26,300 nucleotides of DNA from a virus. Where the stretch lies: the IMG/VR virus record IMGVR_UViG_3300042875_000284, positions 1 to 26,300 of that record, one strand, 5' to 3'. A model generated the notes under the pieces. That model did not search any database. It was not told the DNA's origin and saw only the letters and a list, made by a program, of their open reading frames with translations. This document shows positions 1 to 6,344 of this stretch, one piece after another (the stretch's first letter is position 1; every line of letters starts with the position of its first letter). The translations under genes and the position numbers were made by a program.

Positions 1-109
1 TATTCCTCAGCCGTGTCGCCTCCTTTCGTTTGTCCTTTTGGAAGGCTGGCATATTTCGATAATATTCGCGGTCATACGTCCGTTGCTTTTCCCTTTCTTC
101 GTCGGTCAT
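1..109 (-). CDS. Small basic Tyr/Arg-rich protein, 3' end cut by window edge
   Basis: The reading frame opens at the ATG at 109-107 and stays open to the window edge, giving 36 residues that begin MTDEEREKQRTYDREYYRNM. The start overlaps the stop of the upstream dCTP deaminase gene by an ATGA-type overlap, which supports translational coupling and the start choice. The product is rich in Arg, Lys, Glu and Tyr and looks helical. It resembles the protein at 10272-10496 on the other strand (repeated YxxEYYR or YREK-type segments). Such basic Tyr-rich proteins are common in phages and sometimes lie near HNH genes, but no function can be assigned from this fragment. Confidence 0.6.
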   Translation of the reverse strand, partial: MTDEEREKQRTYDREYYRNMPAFQKDKRKEATRLRN

Positions 110-645
110 GGCTGCTTATTTAAATAATTCTTTGAGGCGACTGGATCTTTCCCCTGATTTGAATACTTTGCGTCTTGCTTTTTATCATACGAAATATTAG
201 GCATCTCAGAAATATCCTGATAAGTAAGCTGGGCGATTTTCATTCCCGCGTAAATCTTCAGCGGCTGAACCGTCAAAAGTTCCAATGTCCAATGCCCCTT
301 GAATCCAACGTCTCCGAATCCTGCTGTCACATGGACAAATAAACCTAATCTTCCTAATGATGATTTCCCTTGGATAATTGGCACGTGTTTCAAGGTCTCC
401 GTGTATTCCACCGTGGATGCAAGGTAAACAATGCCAGGTTGCAAAATTATTCCTTCGTCAGGAATAATGATTGGCGCAGATGGGTTTTTCTTGCGCACGT
501 CTAACACTCGCTCGGTGTAAAGTACCAGGGTATTTGAAAGAGTTAAATCGTAGGAATTGGTGCCAAGGTTCTCAGGGTTAAAAGGCTCAATAACGATGTT
601 ACCTTCGCTAATTTCGTCATTAATTGTCTTGTCGGTTAAAATCAT
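106..645 (-). CDS. dcd: dCTP deaminase (dUTPase superfamily)
   Basis: This 179-residue protein belongs to the dCTP deaminase/dUTPase fold family, which converts dCTP to dUTP (some members go on to dUMP) and feeds dTTP synthesis. The family signature is clear: KSSLGRLGLFVHVTAG at residues 94-109 and the catalytic-Glu strand FKGHWTLEL at about 115-123, with Glu122 in the position of the deaminase glutamate. The GFGDVGFKGHWTLEL stretch resembles the bifunctional deaminase-dUTPases as much as the monofunctional ones, so a direct dCTP-to-dUMP activity is possible. Length is normal for the family. The start overlaps the stop of the 642-1013 gene, and both act on dNTP pools, so they form one nucleotide-metabolism unit. 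Confidence 0.88.
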   Translation of the reverse strand: MILTDKTINDEISEGNIVIEPFNPENLGTNSYDLTLSNTLVLYTERVLDVRKKNPSAPIIIPDEGIILQPGIVYLASTVEYTETLKHVPIIQGKSSLGRLGLFVHVTAGFGDVGFKGHWTLELLTVQPLKIYAGMKIAQLTYQDISEMPNISYDKKQDAKYSNQGKDPVASKNYLNKQP

Positions 646-1013
646 TTTGTTTCGTATTTTTTGCGGTTATCAAAATCTTGTTTAGTAAAATAATATTCGG
701 TCAACATTTGCGCGTTGCATTGCAAGTGCGCGGCGTGAAGGCAACCGTCCTCTGGGTCAATGTCCTCACCGAGACGAATGGCTTCAAGGTGACGCAAGGC
801 GGAGGCAATCACCTCGCTCCACGGCATACCTTTTTCCCAATTTCCTGCGGGGTATTTGTCCAATCCCTTTGTCCAAACTTTGGCACATTCACGGTGAGCC
901 AACGGGGGAATAAGGTCGTATCTGATTTTTTCATCATTGAACCTTAATCCCCTTGTATCTGATTTCATTATCTTTTTCAATTCATTTTCCAAATCATCGG
1001 TCATGGCTTCCAT
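642..1013 (-). CDS. dATP/dGTP diphosphohydrolase-like protein (DUF5664/MazZ-like)
   Basis: The 123-residue product matches the pattern of the DUF5664 family (dATP/dGTP diphosphohydrolase, MazG-like fold). The conserved blocks are GLRFNDEKIRYDLIPP (about 22-37), a Lys-Tyr-x-x-x-Asn-Trp-Glu block (53-60), RHLEAIRLGEDIDPEDG (74-90) and HAAHLQCNAQML (93-104). Acidic residues and histidines in these blocks are where MazG-type enzymes bind magnesium. Members in Z-genome phages (MazZ) make dZMP from the modified triphosphate, but most homologues occur without the partner enzyme PurZ, and no PurZ is visible here. A role in trimming the purine dNTP pool is therefore the safer reading. The gene sits between the nuclease gene and dcd with overlap or 1-2 bp spacing. 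Confidence 0.72.
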   Translation of the reverse strand: MEAMTDDLENELKKIMKSDTRGLRFNDEKIRYDLIPPLAHRECAKVWTKGLDKYPAGNWEKGMPWSEVIASALRHLEAIRLGEDIDPEDGCLHAAHLQCNAQMLTEYYFTKQDFDNRKKYETK

Positions 1014-1014
1014 T

Positions 1015-1617
1015 TTAATGGCTGTGTAAAAAACTTTTATAAACCTCGCTTATCTGCTTGCAAGTTTGCTCAATCAAAACAATGGCTTTAAGCAAGTCAT
1101 CCATTTCAAAGGTATGGTTTAATTCACAACTTTCACCCGTAAAAGATAAGCCGTTTTTCGTTCTCTTTGTTCCCAGCCAGTTGATTTGGCTTTCGGGAAT
1201 CGTGTCACCATTTACAAACATTGCCAGAGCGTACACTTTCATTTGAAGGCTTGTTTTTAAGGTCTCCATTGTCCACGGTTTGCCTGAGGTTTTAAAGTCA
1301 ATAACGCGGTTGTTCTCCCTGTCCCATGCGTCGATATAACCAACGACTTGAATATCGTTAATACTCAGGCTTATTGGTTTCTCAGCCTCCAAACCTTTGA
1401 AGCCTTGTATTTTGTCAATGTAAAAATCGGGAAAGGTTTCCATGATTATGCCGTTTTTGATAAACGCTTCCGTATCCTCGGCAAATTGTTTGCCAAAGTC
1501 CATGTAAATGGATGGTTCCTCAGGAAGGTTTAAAAAGTAACGATTAATGTACTTTTGACGGTCAGAGTACCAAAGATTAATCTGGCTGACTGATATATAT
1601 TTTTTTGGAAGGAGCAT
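1015..1617 (-). CDS. PD-(D/E)XK nuclease, RecB/Cas4-like
   Basis: The 200-residue product carries the core of the PD-(D/E)XK exonuclease fold: an N-terminal SVSQINLWYSDRQKYINRY helix typical of RecB/Cas4 nucleases, an acidic GLEAEKP turn (about 75-81), GYIDAWDR (93-100), the IDFKT catalytic strand (Asp107 and Lys109) and the downstream QMKVYALA helix (Gln125, Tyr129). No cysteine cluster for an iron-sulphur centre is seen, so it is not a full Cas4. In phages such proteins usually act in recombination or end processing as a lambda-exonuclease substitute. No single-strand annealing protein is recognisable beside it. It sits in the same minus-strand operon as the dNTP enzymes. Confidence 0.8.
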   Translation of the reverse strand: MLLPKKYISVSQINLWYSDRQKYINRYFLNLPEEPSIYMDFGKQFAEDTEAFIKNGIIMETFPDFYIDKIQGFKGLEAEKPISLSINDIQVVGYIDAWDRENNRVIDFKTSGKPWTMETLKTSLQMKVYALAMFVNGDTIPESQINWLGTKRTKNGLSFTGESCELNHTFEMDDLLKAIVLIEQTCKQISEVYKSFLHSH

Positions 1618-1619
1618 GG

Positions 1620-1895
1620 TTATTTGTTTTTATTAGGGTTAAAATTTTCAGCACCATCAAACCAACCTTCTTTATAAGCCATATTTATTTTATCTTCATA
1701 AAATGCAATTGCTTGGTTCTTAAAATCCATTTTACCTTTCATATAAGCCTTTTCAATTTCCTCGTCATACATTTTCTTTGCCTCATTCAAAGCATCGACA
1801 ATGGCTTTGTATTCTGATTCGTAAAACTCGGAGGCGTCCAATACCTTATCGTAAAAGTATTCCAACGACGTTTCTTTTTCTTCTTGGTTTTCCAT
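1620..1895 (-). CDS. Hypothetical small acidic helical protein
   Basis: I do not recognise this 91-residue protein. The chosen start is the ATG at 1895-1893 (MENQEEKETSLEYFYDK), because an upstream in-frame extension to 1961 reads as unlikely protein and overlaps another frame. It is rich in Glu, Lys, Tyr and Met, with a long predicted helix or coiled coil (about 10-75) and a C-terminal GWFDGAENFNPN segment. The gene is more A+T-rich than the nuclease gene that follows it by 2 bp, and is co-oriented with the early operon. Confidence 0.6.
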   Translation of the reverse strand: MENQEEKETSLEYFYDKVLDASEFYESEYKAIVDALNEAKKMYDEEIEKAYMKGKMDFKNQAIAFYEDKINMAYKEGWFDGAENFNPNKNK

Positions 1896-1966
1896 GGTTC
1901 TTTTGTTTTGCGGCGCGGTAAAACCCCAGCCATGTTTCAGGCTGGGGAAAAAACGTACCAAATTGA

Positions 1967-2425
1967 TTAAAAATATTTTCCGATTTGAATAAAGATCGTG
2001 GCGGCGGCTGGTTGCGCCTGGGCAGGCTCCAGCCCCGAGGCTTGCAACTGGTGAAATATGTCAGCATAAACCGAAGTCATTAACGTCGCCTTTTCCGTGA
2101 TTTCCTCAGGTGTCATTTTACCGTTGCTTTTAGGGGGTACATTTGCCGCCTGCTGCACGTTTGCGCCTTCGGTGGGTGTTTGTACCTTTTCAGGTATTTC
2201 GTTCGCTGTAAGCATATCGAATGCGACTTTATAACTTTTGCCGTCGTGGATAATGGTGACGGCGTCGTCTTTCTTCAATGCCATTAACTTTGTATCGTCT
2301 GCTTTTCCGTAAACGCGCGCCTCAGTGCCGTTGTCCAATGTAATGACGGCGTTAATGGATGGTCCGTATTGACCTTCGAACACTTTGCCCGCCGTGTATT
2401 TAACCTTGCCTTTTAGAATATTCAT
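1967..2425 (-). CDS. Hypothetical protein with OB-like N-terminal half
   Basis: The start used is the ATG at 2425-2423 (MNILKGKVKYTAGKVFEGQY), which overlaps the stop of the preceding gene; an in-frame extension to 2482 lies inside that gene and is unlikely. Residues 1-75 alternate strands and glycines (KGKVKYTAGKVF, AVITLDNGTEARVYGK, DAVTIIHDGKSYKVAF), a pattern compatible with an OB or SH3-like barrel and hence nucleic-acid binding. Residues 76-152 form a linker rich in Pro, Gln and Ala followed by a helical tail. It might be a phage single-strand DNA or RNA binding accessory factor, but this is only a fold impression. A spacer of about 70 bp to the next gene shows no clear signal. Confidence 0.55.
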   Translation of the reverse strand: MNILKGKVKYTAGKVFEGQYGPSINAVITLDNGTEARVYGKADDTKLMALKKDDAVTIIHDGKSYKVAFDMLTANEIPEKVQTPTEGANVQQAANVPPKSNGKMTPEEITEKATLMTSVYADIFHQLQASGLEPAQAQPAAATIFIQIGKYF

Positions 2426-2660
2426 GACCCATATTAATTTGAAAATTTTGAGAATCGTACCACATTTGTTTTTTGTGGTCACTTATTGCCTTCCAGTCTA
2501 TTTCCTGATCGTATTTTATTTTCTTACCCGTCCAAAAGTATTTTTCTATTTCACCCACTCCGCGGTCCCTCCACCATTTTTTCAGGTGAAGGGGTTCAAC
2601 GATATGCGAAGGGCAAATACTCAATGAGGCATTGAGCGCGAAGTCTTGTATATTAATCAT
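2400..2660 (-). CDS. Hypothetical protein
   Basis: This 86-residue product is not recognised. The start at 2660-2658 (MINIQDFALNASLSICPSHI) forms an ATGA overlap with the stop of the 2657-3007 gene, preferred over an upstream in-frame ATG at 2684. The middle is rich in Trp, Lys and Asp (KKWWRDRG, YFWTGKKIKYDQEIDW). Its 3' end overlaps the next gene by 26 bp. Tight coupling on both sides says it belongs to the early operon, but nothing points to a function. Confidence 0.6.
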   Translation of the reverse strand: MINIQDFALNASLSICPSHIVEPLHLKKWWRDRGVGEIEKYFWTGKKIKYDQEIDWKAISDHKKQMWYDSQNFQINMGHEYSKRQG

Positions 2661-3007
2661 CTTGCTGCGGTTATTTGTTGGCATTTAATAATAGCGATTT
2701 TGCAACGAGCAATTATTTCAATTCTTAACTTATTTATACCAGTATCCAATGCTTTTTCTTCTTTACTTTCCATGTTTTGTAATATTGTTTTAATCATGTC
2801 AAGATAATGGTCATGATTGGACTCCTTATGAAATATTACATAAGCCTCAATTATACGCTGGGCGTAAATCCAAAAGTCTAACACCGTTAAAAAGTCGGCG
2901 CGCGCCTCATTCCTTAATCTTTCGTTTTCGCCTTCAAGATACTTGATTCTCAACTCGTAATAACGGGTAAGCGCGTTGTCGGTTAATGTGGTTTTTAAAG
3001 CTTCCAT
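2657..3007 (-). CDS. Hypothetical coiled-coil protein
   Basis: A 116-residue product, beginning MEALKTTLTDNALTRYYELR, with no family I recognise. Residues 15-40 (ELRIKYLEGENERLRNEA) form a short heptad-like coiled coil, followed by helical segments and a C-terminal basic stretch with two cysteines (RCKIAIIKCQQITAAR). It is A+T-rich. It is coupled to the next gene by an ATGA overlap and sits 14 bp after the preceding one. Confidence 0.6.
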   Translation of the reverse strand: MEALKTTLTDNALTRYYELRIKYLEGENERLRNEARADFLTVLDFWIYAQRIIEAYVIFHKESNHDHYLDMIKTILQNMESKEEKALDTGINKLRIEIIARCKIAIIKCQQITAAR

Positions 3008-3021
3008 TTTTTGGTTTGTTT

Positions 3022-3285
3022 TTAAAGTGATTGATTTGTTAAAATTGTCCAGTCCATTTCATTCTCAGCTACAAGGGGCATGAGATTGTAACGGGTGATT
3101 TTTGGATATAATTCAAGGTCAATGTCCGCTGGCTCAAATGTCCAGCCGTGTATCTCCATGTTATCCTCAGGCGAATGCGGTGACGTTTGCCCGTACAAGC
3201 CGAAGCCGTGGGAAAAAGTCACGTGTACAAAGTGACCTTTCTTTTTATCGATGGTACATTTGCATGTGTATTTTGTAATATTCAT
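3022..3285 (-). CDS. Hypothetical protein
   Basis: An 87-residue product starting MNITKYTCKCTIDKKKGHFV. The first half looks beta-rich with two cysteines (Cys8, Cys10) and several His, Gly and Thr residues; the second half has a WTFEPADIDLELYP segment. Two cysteines without a second pair do not make a zinc site. No function can be given. It lies in the early minus-strand operon with about 35 bp to the preceding gene. Confidence 0.58.
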   Translation of the reverse strand: MNITKYTCKCTIDKKKGHFVHVTFSHGFGLYGQTSPHSPEDNMEIHGWTFEPADIDLELYPKITRYNLMPLVAENEMDWTILTNQSL

Positions 3286-3320
3286 TTTGGTAAGTTTTTA
3301 AAGGTGGAAAAATGGAGTGG

Positions 3321-3539
3321 TTAGCTCCATGATTCTTGAACCTTTTTAATGTCCTGGTCTAATTTGTTTAGATACTCATTTGCCATTCTTGCAACTATTG
3401 GCATTTTATTTGCCTCCCATTCTTCGTCGGTGCAACCCTGAGATTTTACCGCGTGGTAAACAGTTTTTACAAATGCTGCATCGGCTACTAATTCGTGAAC
3501 CTTGTCAAAGTGGTTTTTTAATTCATTCATTGTCATCAT
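3321..3539 (-). CDS. Hypothetical small helical protein
   Basis: A 72-residue helical protein beginning MMTMNELKNHFDKVHELVAD; the exact start among Met1, Met2 and Met4 cannot be decided. It is unrecognised. It is the first gene after the terminator-like hairpin at 3617-3651, so it probably begins a separate transcript or is reached by read-through. A TATTTTTG box on the minus strand at 3614-3607 fits the Bacteroidota -7 consensus but has no matching -33 element. Confidence 0.6.
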   Translation of the reverse strand: MMTMNELKNHFDKVHELVADAAFVKTVYHAVKSQGCTDEEWEANKMPIVARMANEYLNKLDQDIKKVQESWS

Positions 3540-3616
3540 GATAATTGGCTTTTGTTATTTTCAATACGTAAATTTAAATATAATTATTTGAATAAAAAAA
3601 TATTTACAAAAATAAA

Positions 3617-3651
3617 TTAAAAAAAAGTGAGGTATAATTTCTATACCCCAC
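3617..3651 (-). terminator. Rho-independent terminator after the 3676-3900 gene
   Basis: On the minus strand an inverted repeat (GTGGGGTATA / TATACCTCAC with one mismatch, 5-nt loop) spans 3651-3627 and is followed at once by a run of eight or more T. It closes the transcription unit that ends with the gene at 3676-3900. The 136 bp between 3540 and 3675 hold no gene that I can support. Confidence 0.75.
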
Positions 3652-3675
3652 CAAAACAAAACCAAATTATGAAAC

Positions 3676-3900
3676 TTATTCCTTCAATAAATGTCCTTTT
3701 ATTTCCTCATATTCTTTTTGTAAACCATAAATTTCATGGTGATGAGTAAAAAATCTACAAAACATTTTTGTTTTTACATTAAAATACCAATCAGAATCTC
3801 CACAAAGTTCTTTTGGCAAACATTCATTGGAATTTAAAATAAAAGAATTTCCGTTACATTCATTATCAATGACTGCGTAATAAATTAATGCTTTTTTCAT
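3676..3900 (-). CDS. Hypothetical protein
   Basis: A 74-residue product, MKKALIYYAVIDNECNGNSF onward, with five cysteines but not in CxxC pairs and a FFTHHHEIYGL segment. It reads like a small alpha/beta protein. No family is recognised. It follows the 3910-4647 gene by about 10 bp and is the last gene before the terminator hairpin. It is clearly more A+T-rich than the 3910-4647 gene, which may mean a later gain. Confidence 0.58.
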   Translation of the reverse strand: MKKALIYYAVIDNECNGNSFILNSNECLPKELCGDSDWYFNVKTKMFCRFFTHHHEIYGLQKEYEEIKGHLLKE

Positions 3901-3909
3901 ATTATTTTT

Positions 3910-4647
3910 TTAATCTCTTAATAACACCTTGCGCCAGACGGCTAACTTGTAAGCAAGTGCGCGGGCCCGTGGCATATTTCCTTCCTCAATTTTTCTCATG
4001 TGGTTCTTGCGATCAATCATATTGTCGGAATCAGGCTTTTCCTGCTTTGCCATTTCCTGAGCCTCAAGCCACAAGGCTTCCTTTTCGCCTTCCTTCCATT
4101 CGTTGATATAACCACGCTTCACACATTCGTCGTACCAAAATACGGGTATTTCTTCCAGCGGCTTTTGAAAGTTTTTCAACTTGTTATCAAAGTCCTTATC
4201 GTATTCCTCAGCAACTTTGCCCAGGCGTTTAATCCGATCCTCTTCTTCCTTCTTCGCTTGAATATCGGAATCCATCGCGAAATATATCTTTTGCCTCCAG
4301 GTAATGTACGCGGTCAGGATTCTTCCAATCGCATGAAGGTCAACTTTGCCGTAAAATTTATGGTCATTAATATCAAGTTCTTGTTTTGCAAACTTTTCAA
4401 AAGCAAGTTTAATCTCATCAACGGCAAGTAACTTGTAATTTGAAATAAAGTCGGTGACCTCCATCAAGTGTTCGGGCTTTGGCTCAATGCCATACACGGG
4501 GAGCAAGTGGCTTAAGGTTTGGGCAATCTTCGGGATGGCTTCCTTTGTTCCCGTTTTAAAAATCCTTAATTCGCGGTTCTGGATAACAAGCTGCACGTCT
4601 TGTATCTTTTCTTCCACGCGATTGGCAATCATTGGTAAGTTGTTCAT
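3910..4647 (-). CDS. Probable replication-associated protein of unknown function
   Basis: This 245-residue protein has an N-terminal helical half with LLAVDEIKLAFEKFAKQELD (about 73-92) and a following DLHAIGRILTAYITWRQK segment, a pattern I associate with proteins next to replication initiators in Bacteroidota mobile elements. The middle is highly charged (AKKEEEDRIKRLGKVAEEYD) and the C-terminus is basic (ALAYKLAVWRKVLLRD). No nucleotide-binding motif is present, so it is not a DnaC-type ATPase. Its gene follows the winged-helix replication gene (4662-5615) by 14 bp, which is the main reason to place it in replication, perhaps as a helicase-loader or primosome adaptor. That role is an inference from position. 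Confidence 0.6.
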   Translation of the reverse strand: MNNLPMIANRVEEKIQDVQLVIQNRELRIFKTGTKEAIPKIAQTLSHLLPVYGIEPKPEHLMEVTDFISNYKLLAVDEIKLAFEKFAKQELDINDHKFYGKVDLHAIGRILTAYITWRQKIYFAMDSDIQAKKEEEDRIKRLGKVAEEYDKDFDNKLKNFQKPLEEIPVFWYDECVKRGYINEWKEGEKEALWLEAQEMAKQEKPDSDNMIDRKNHMRKIEEGNMPRARALAYKLAVWRKVLLRD

Positions 4648-4661
4648 AATTGGTTGGTTTT

Positions 4662-5615
4662 TTAATCTTGAAACTTTGCCATCCTTTCGGCAAGCAATTC
4701 TTGAAGCCTGTCATTATACGCTTTGTCCTTTGCCGCTGGGCTTGTCGTTTGGTATGCCGTAAATATCTTTGAGGCTTGTCCATAAATGTTTGCTATGGTG
4801 AAATTTGCCCTCAGCCATTTGTCATTCAAGTTCCACGCGGCTTGTATAAACACCTTCAATGCCTCAAGGCTATCGCCCTGCCTGTCTATTTTGTCAATGT
4901 ATTTCAGGAGATTTCCCATTTGCCCTGCATCTTTGGGCATCATAATATAATGTCCATTTTGATCCGTGGGATACGCGGCACCGGATAAGGATTCAAACGT
5001 TTGGCAAAACACGGTGAAGGCGGCGTAAGTGGGGGAGGGCGTCTTTTCTTTTTCTTTTTTCGCGGAACTTTTTTCTTTTTCTTTTTCACTTTGCAACTTA
5101 GCAACAACGGTAAAGGGGTTTACTTTGGGGGTTTGGACATTTGGAAAATCATTTGAAACTTTTGTAAAGTCGGTAAAATCTGAAGGATTTTCAACTAATA
5201 CTTGAATATGGTTAATACTTGAATTGGCTAATACTTCAAGGGGCTTCATTGGTGAAGGCGTCCCCCCTTCATGGATGAATATCCCCCCCTCTTCATCATT
5301 AAAGGGGGAGGTATCCAAATTTGACATATTTTTACCCGTTACAAATACGCCGATTAACTCCGTGGTAATCTTATAAAGGTTACTTGTTTGGCTTCCATCA
5401 GGTCTAAAGCGTTGTTTTACGCTTATAATTTTCCGTGTTACCAATTCATTTTTAACCCGTAAAATCTTTGAATCGCTGAATCCAGATTGTTCAATCAATT
5501 TTTTGTTTGAAGGGAAACACATACGGTTTTCATTCATAAAATTTACAATGTGACAAAGGAGAAACAACTGGTCAGGCGTCACCTGCGGCAAAAGTCTTGT
5601 ATCAATGTTTATCAT
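4662..5615 (-). CDS. Winged-helix replication initiation protein
   Basis: The 317-residue product has an N-terminal winged-helix domain (about 8-88) of the phage replisome-organiser type: DQLFLLCHIVNFMNENRMCF, SNKKLIEQSGFSDSKILRVK (recognition region), then a wing with KQRFRPDGSQTSNLYKIT. A low-complexity linker follows (about 95-190), with a strongly charged SEKEKEKSSAKKEKEK part encoded by long pyrimidine runs in the plus strand. The C-terminal domain (195-317) is helical and may contact the helicase or its loader. Such proteins bind the phage origin and start replication. The gene is preceded by a three-hairpin leader (5624-5720) ending in a terminator-like stem about 14 nt before the ATG, so its expression may be attenuated. 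Confidence 0.72.
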   Translation of the reverse strand: MINIDTRLLPQVTPDQLFLLCHIVNFMNENRMCFPSNKKLIEQSGFSDSKILRVKNELVTRKIISVKQRFRPDGSQTSNLYKITTELIGVFVTGKNMSNLDTSPFNDEEGGIFIHEGGTPSPMKPLEVLANSSINHIQVLVENPSDFTDFTKVSNDFPNVQTPKVNPFTVVAKLQSEKEKEKSSAKKEKEKTPSPTYAAFTVFCQTFESLSGAAYPTDQNGHYIMMPKDAGQMGNLLKYIDKIDRQGDSLEALKVFIQAAWNLNDKWLRANFTIANIYGQASKIFTAYQTTSPAAKDKAYNDRLQELLAERMAKFQD

Positions 5616-5623
5616 AAGTTTAT

Positions 5624-5656
5624 AAAAAAACCCAGCAGGTGCAAGGCTACTGGGTT
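5624..5656 (-). terminator. Terminator-like hairpin (hairpin A of leader L)
   Basis: On the minus strand AACCCAG (5656-5650) pairs with CTGGGTT (5635-5629), loop of 14 nt, followed by a T run to 5624. It ends only 8 nt before the ATG of the winged-helix gene, so it may end the helicase transcript or act as an attenuator. Its loop carries CTTGCACCT, complementary to the loop of the hairpin at 5687-5720. Confidence 0.75.
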
Positions 5657-5720
5657 AGATGAAACAATGCGGATATTGTCCCGAAGTTCTTTTGAATGAC
5701 TTGCACCTCGTTCAAAAGAA
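5624..5720 (-). ncRNA. Three-hairpin leader L with complementary (kissing) loops
   Basis: In minus-strand order: hairpin C (perfect 10-bp stem TTCTTTTGAA/TTCAAAAGAA, 5720-5711 with 5696-5687, loop 14 nt), hairpin B (GGGACAAT / ATTGTTTC with two G-U pairs, about 5683-5662), hairpin A (see 5624-5656). The C loop holds AGGTGCAAG (5708-5700) and the A loop holds CTTGCACCT (5645-5637): nine complementary bases, able to form a kissing complex or an alternative pairing that would compete with hairpin A. The same layout, with other loop sequences, occurs at 8164-8256. I know of no named RNA family that fits. Confidence 0.7.
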
Positions 5721-5738
5721 TGATTAAAGATAAAGAAT

Positions 5739-6344
5739 TTATTTCATTTCCTTCAGGTATAAAGTAAGGTCTTGCACTAATTTTTCAATCTGATTAATTT
5801 CAAGATTATTTATTGCCTTAGTTACAAAATCTTCAGCCTTGCATTTTACAACAACTGTTCTATCTTTTAACCCAGCTATTTCCATGCCTTGCTTTGCGCT
5901 TATTTCACGGTTAATTACCTTAGTGGCAATGTCAGGGGCATCACGTTTAAGGCGTTGAATTTGGTATTGTCTTGAAGTACCTTTATCAATTTGAGGAGGT
6001 GATATATAACCTCCTTTATTGTGTTGATTAATGCCGTGTTTAGGCATTGCATTAATTTGTTCTTCATGTTCCTGCCAAATATTAGGTTTTCGCTTACAAT
6101 GTGCTTTTATAACATCAATGTCCCAGCCTAATCCCCAGGGCACTTCGTACCTTGCAAATTCTACATAAGTTGTAAAAGTTTTAGGAGACAAACCATAAGG
6201 GTGTCTGTTACTCCAAAAGTCTTTAAATGAATATAAAGAATCAAAATAGGTCATGGCTAAACCAAAACTGTTTATACCATTTATGTCAATAAGTTTATTG
6301 TAAACTTCCTCTGGATTAGTGCTTAGTGAAATTGCTGATGTCAT
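5739..6344 (-). CDS. Hypothetical protein with helix-turn-helix-like segment
   Basis: A 201-residue protein. The N-terminal part (1-100) is not recognised (LSPKTFTTYVEFARYEVPWG, KRKPNIWQEHEEQINAM). Residues 121-160 read KGTSRQYQIQRLKRDAPDIA then a segment ending AKQGMEIAGLK, a pattern seen in DNA-binding proteins where a helix-turn-helix follows an LKRD-PDI stretch. The C-terminal 30 residues are helical and acidic. The start at 6344 lies inside the 3' end of the helicase gene (29-bp overlap), so the two are translated together. It shares the helicase gene's high A+T content, and may be its DNA-targeting partner; that is inference. Confidence 0.62.
   Translation of the reverse strand: MTSAISLSTNPEEVYNKLIDINGINSFGLAMTYFDSLYSFKDFWSNRHPYGLSPKTFTTYVEFARYEVPWGLGWDIDVIKAHCKRKPNIWQEHEEQINAMPKHGINQHNKGGYISPPQIDKGTSRQYQIQRLKRDAPDIATKVINREISAKQGMEIAGLKDRTVVVKCKAEDFVTKAINNLEINQIEKLVQDLTLYLKEMK

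Noticed and set aside
624-947. 107-residue plus-strand frame opposite the DUF5664 gene
   Set aside because: The minus-strand protein has clear family motifs in this stretch.
4000-4431. 143-residue plus-strand frame opposite the replication-associated gene
   Set aside because: Leu/Phe-rich shadow of a charged helical protein, with no start context.
5652-5690. Hammerhead-ribozyme-like TAGATGA...CCCGAAG on the plus strand of leader L
   Set aside because: The CTGATGA core is not matched (TAGATGA), the GAAA box is imperfect, and the stem evidence (U-G pairs) points to minus-strand RNA.
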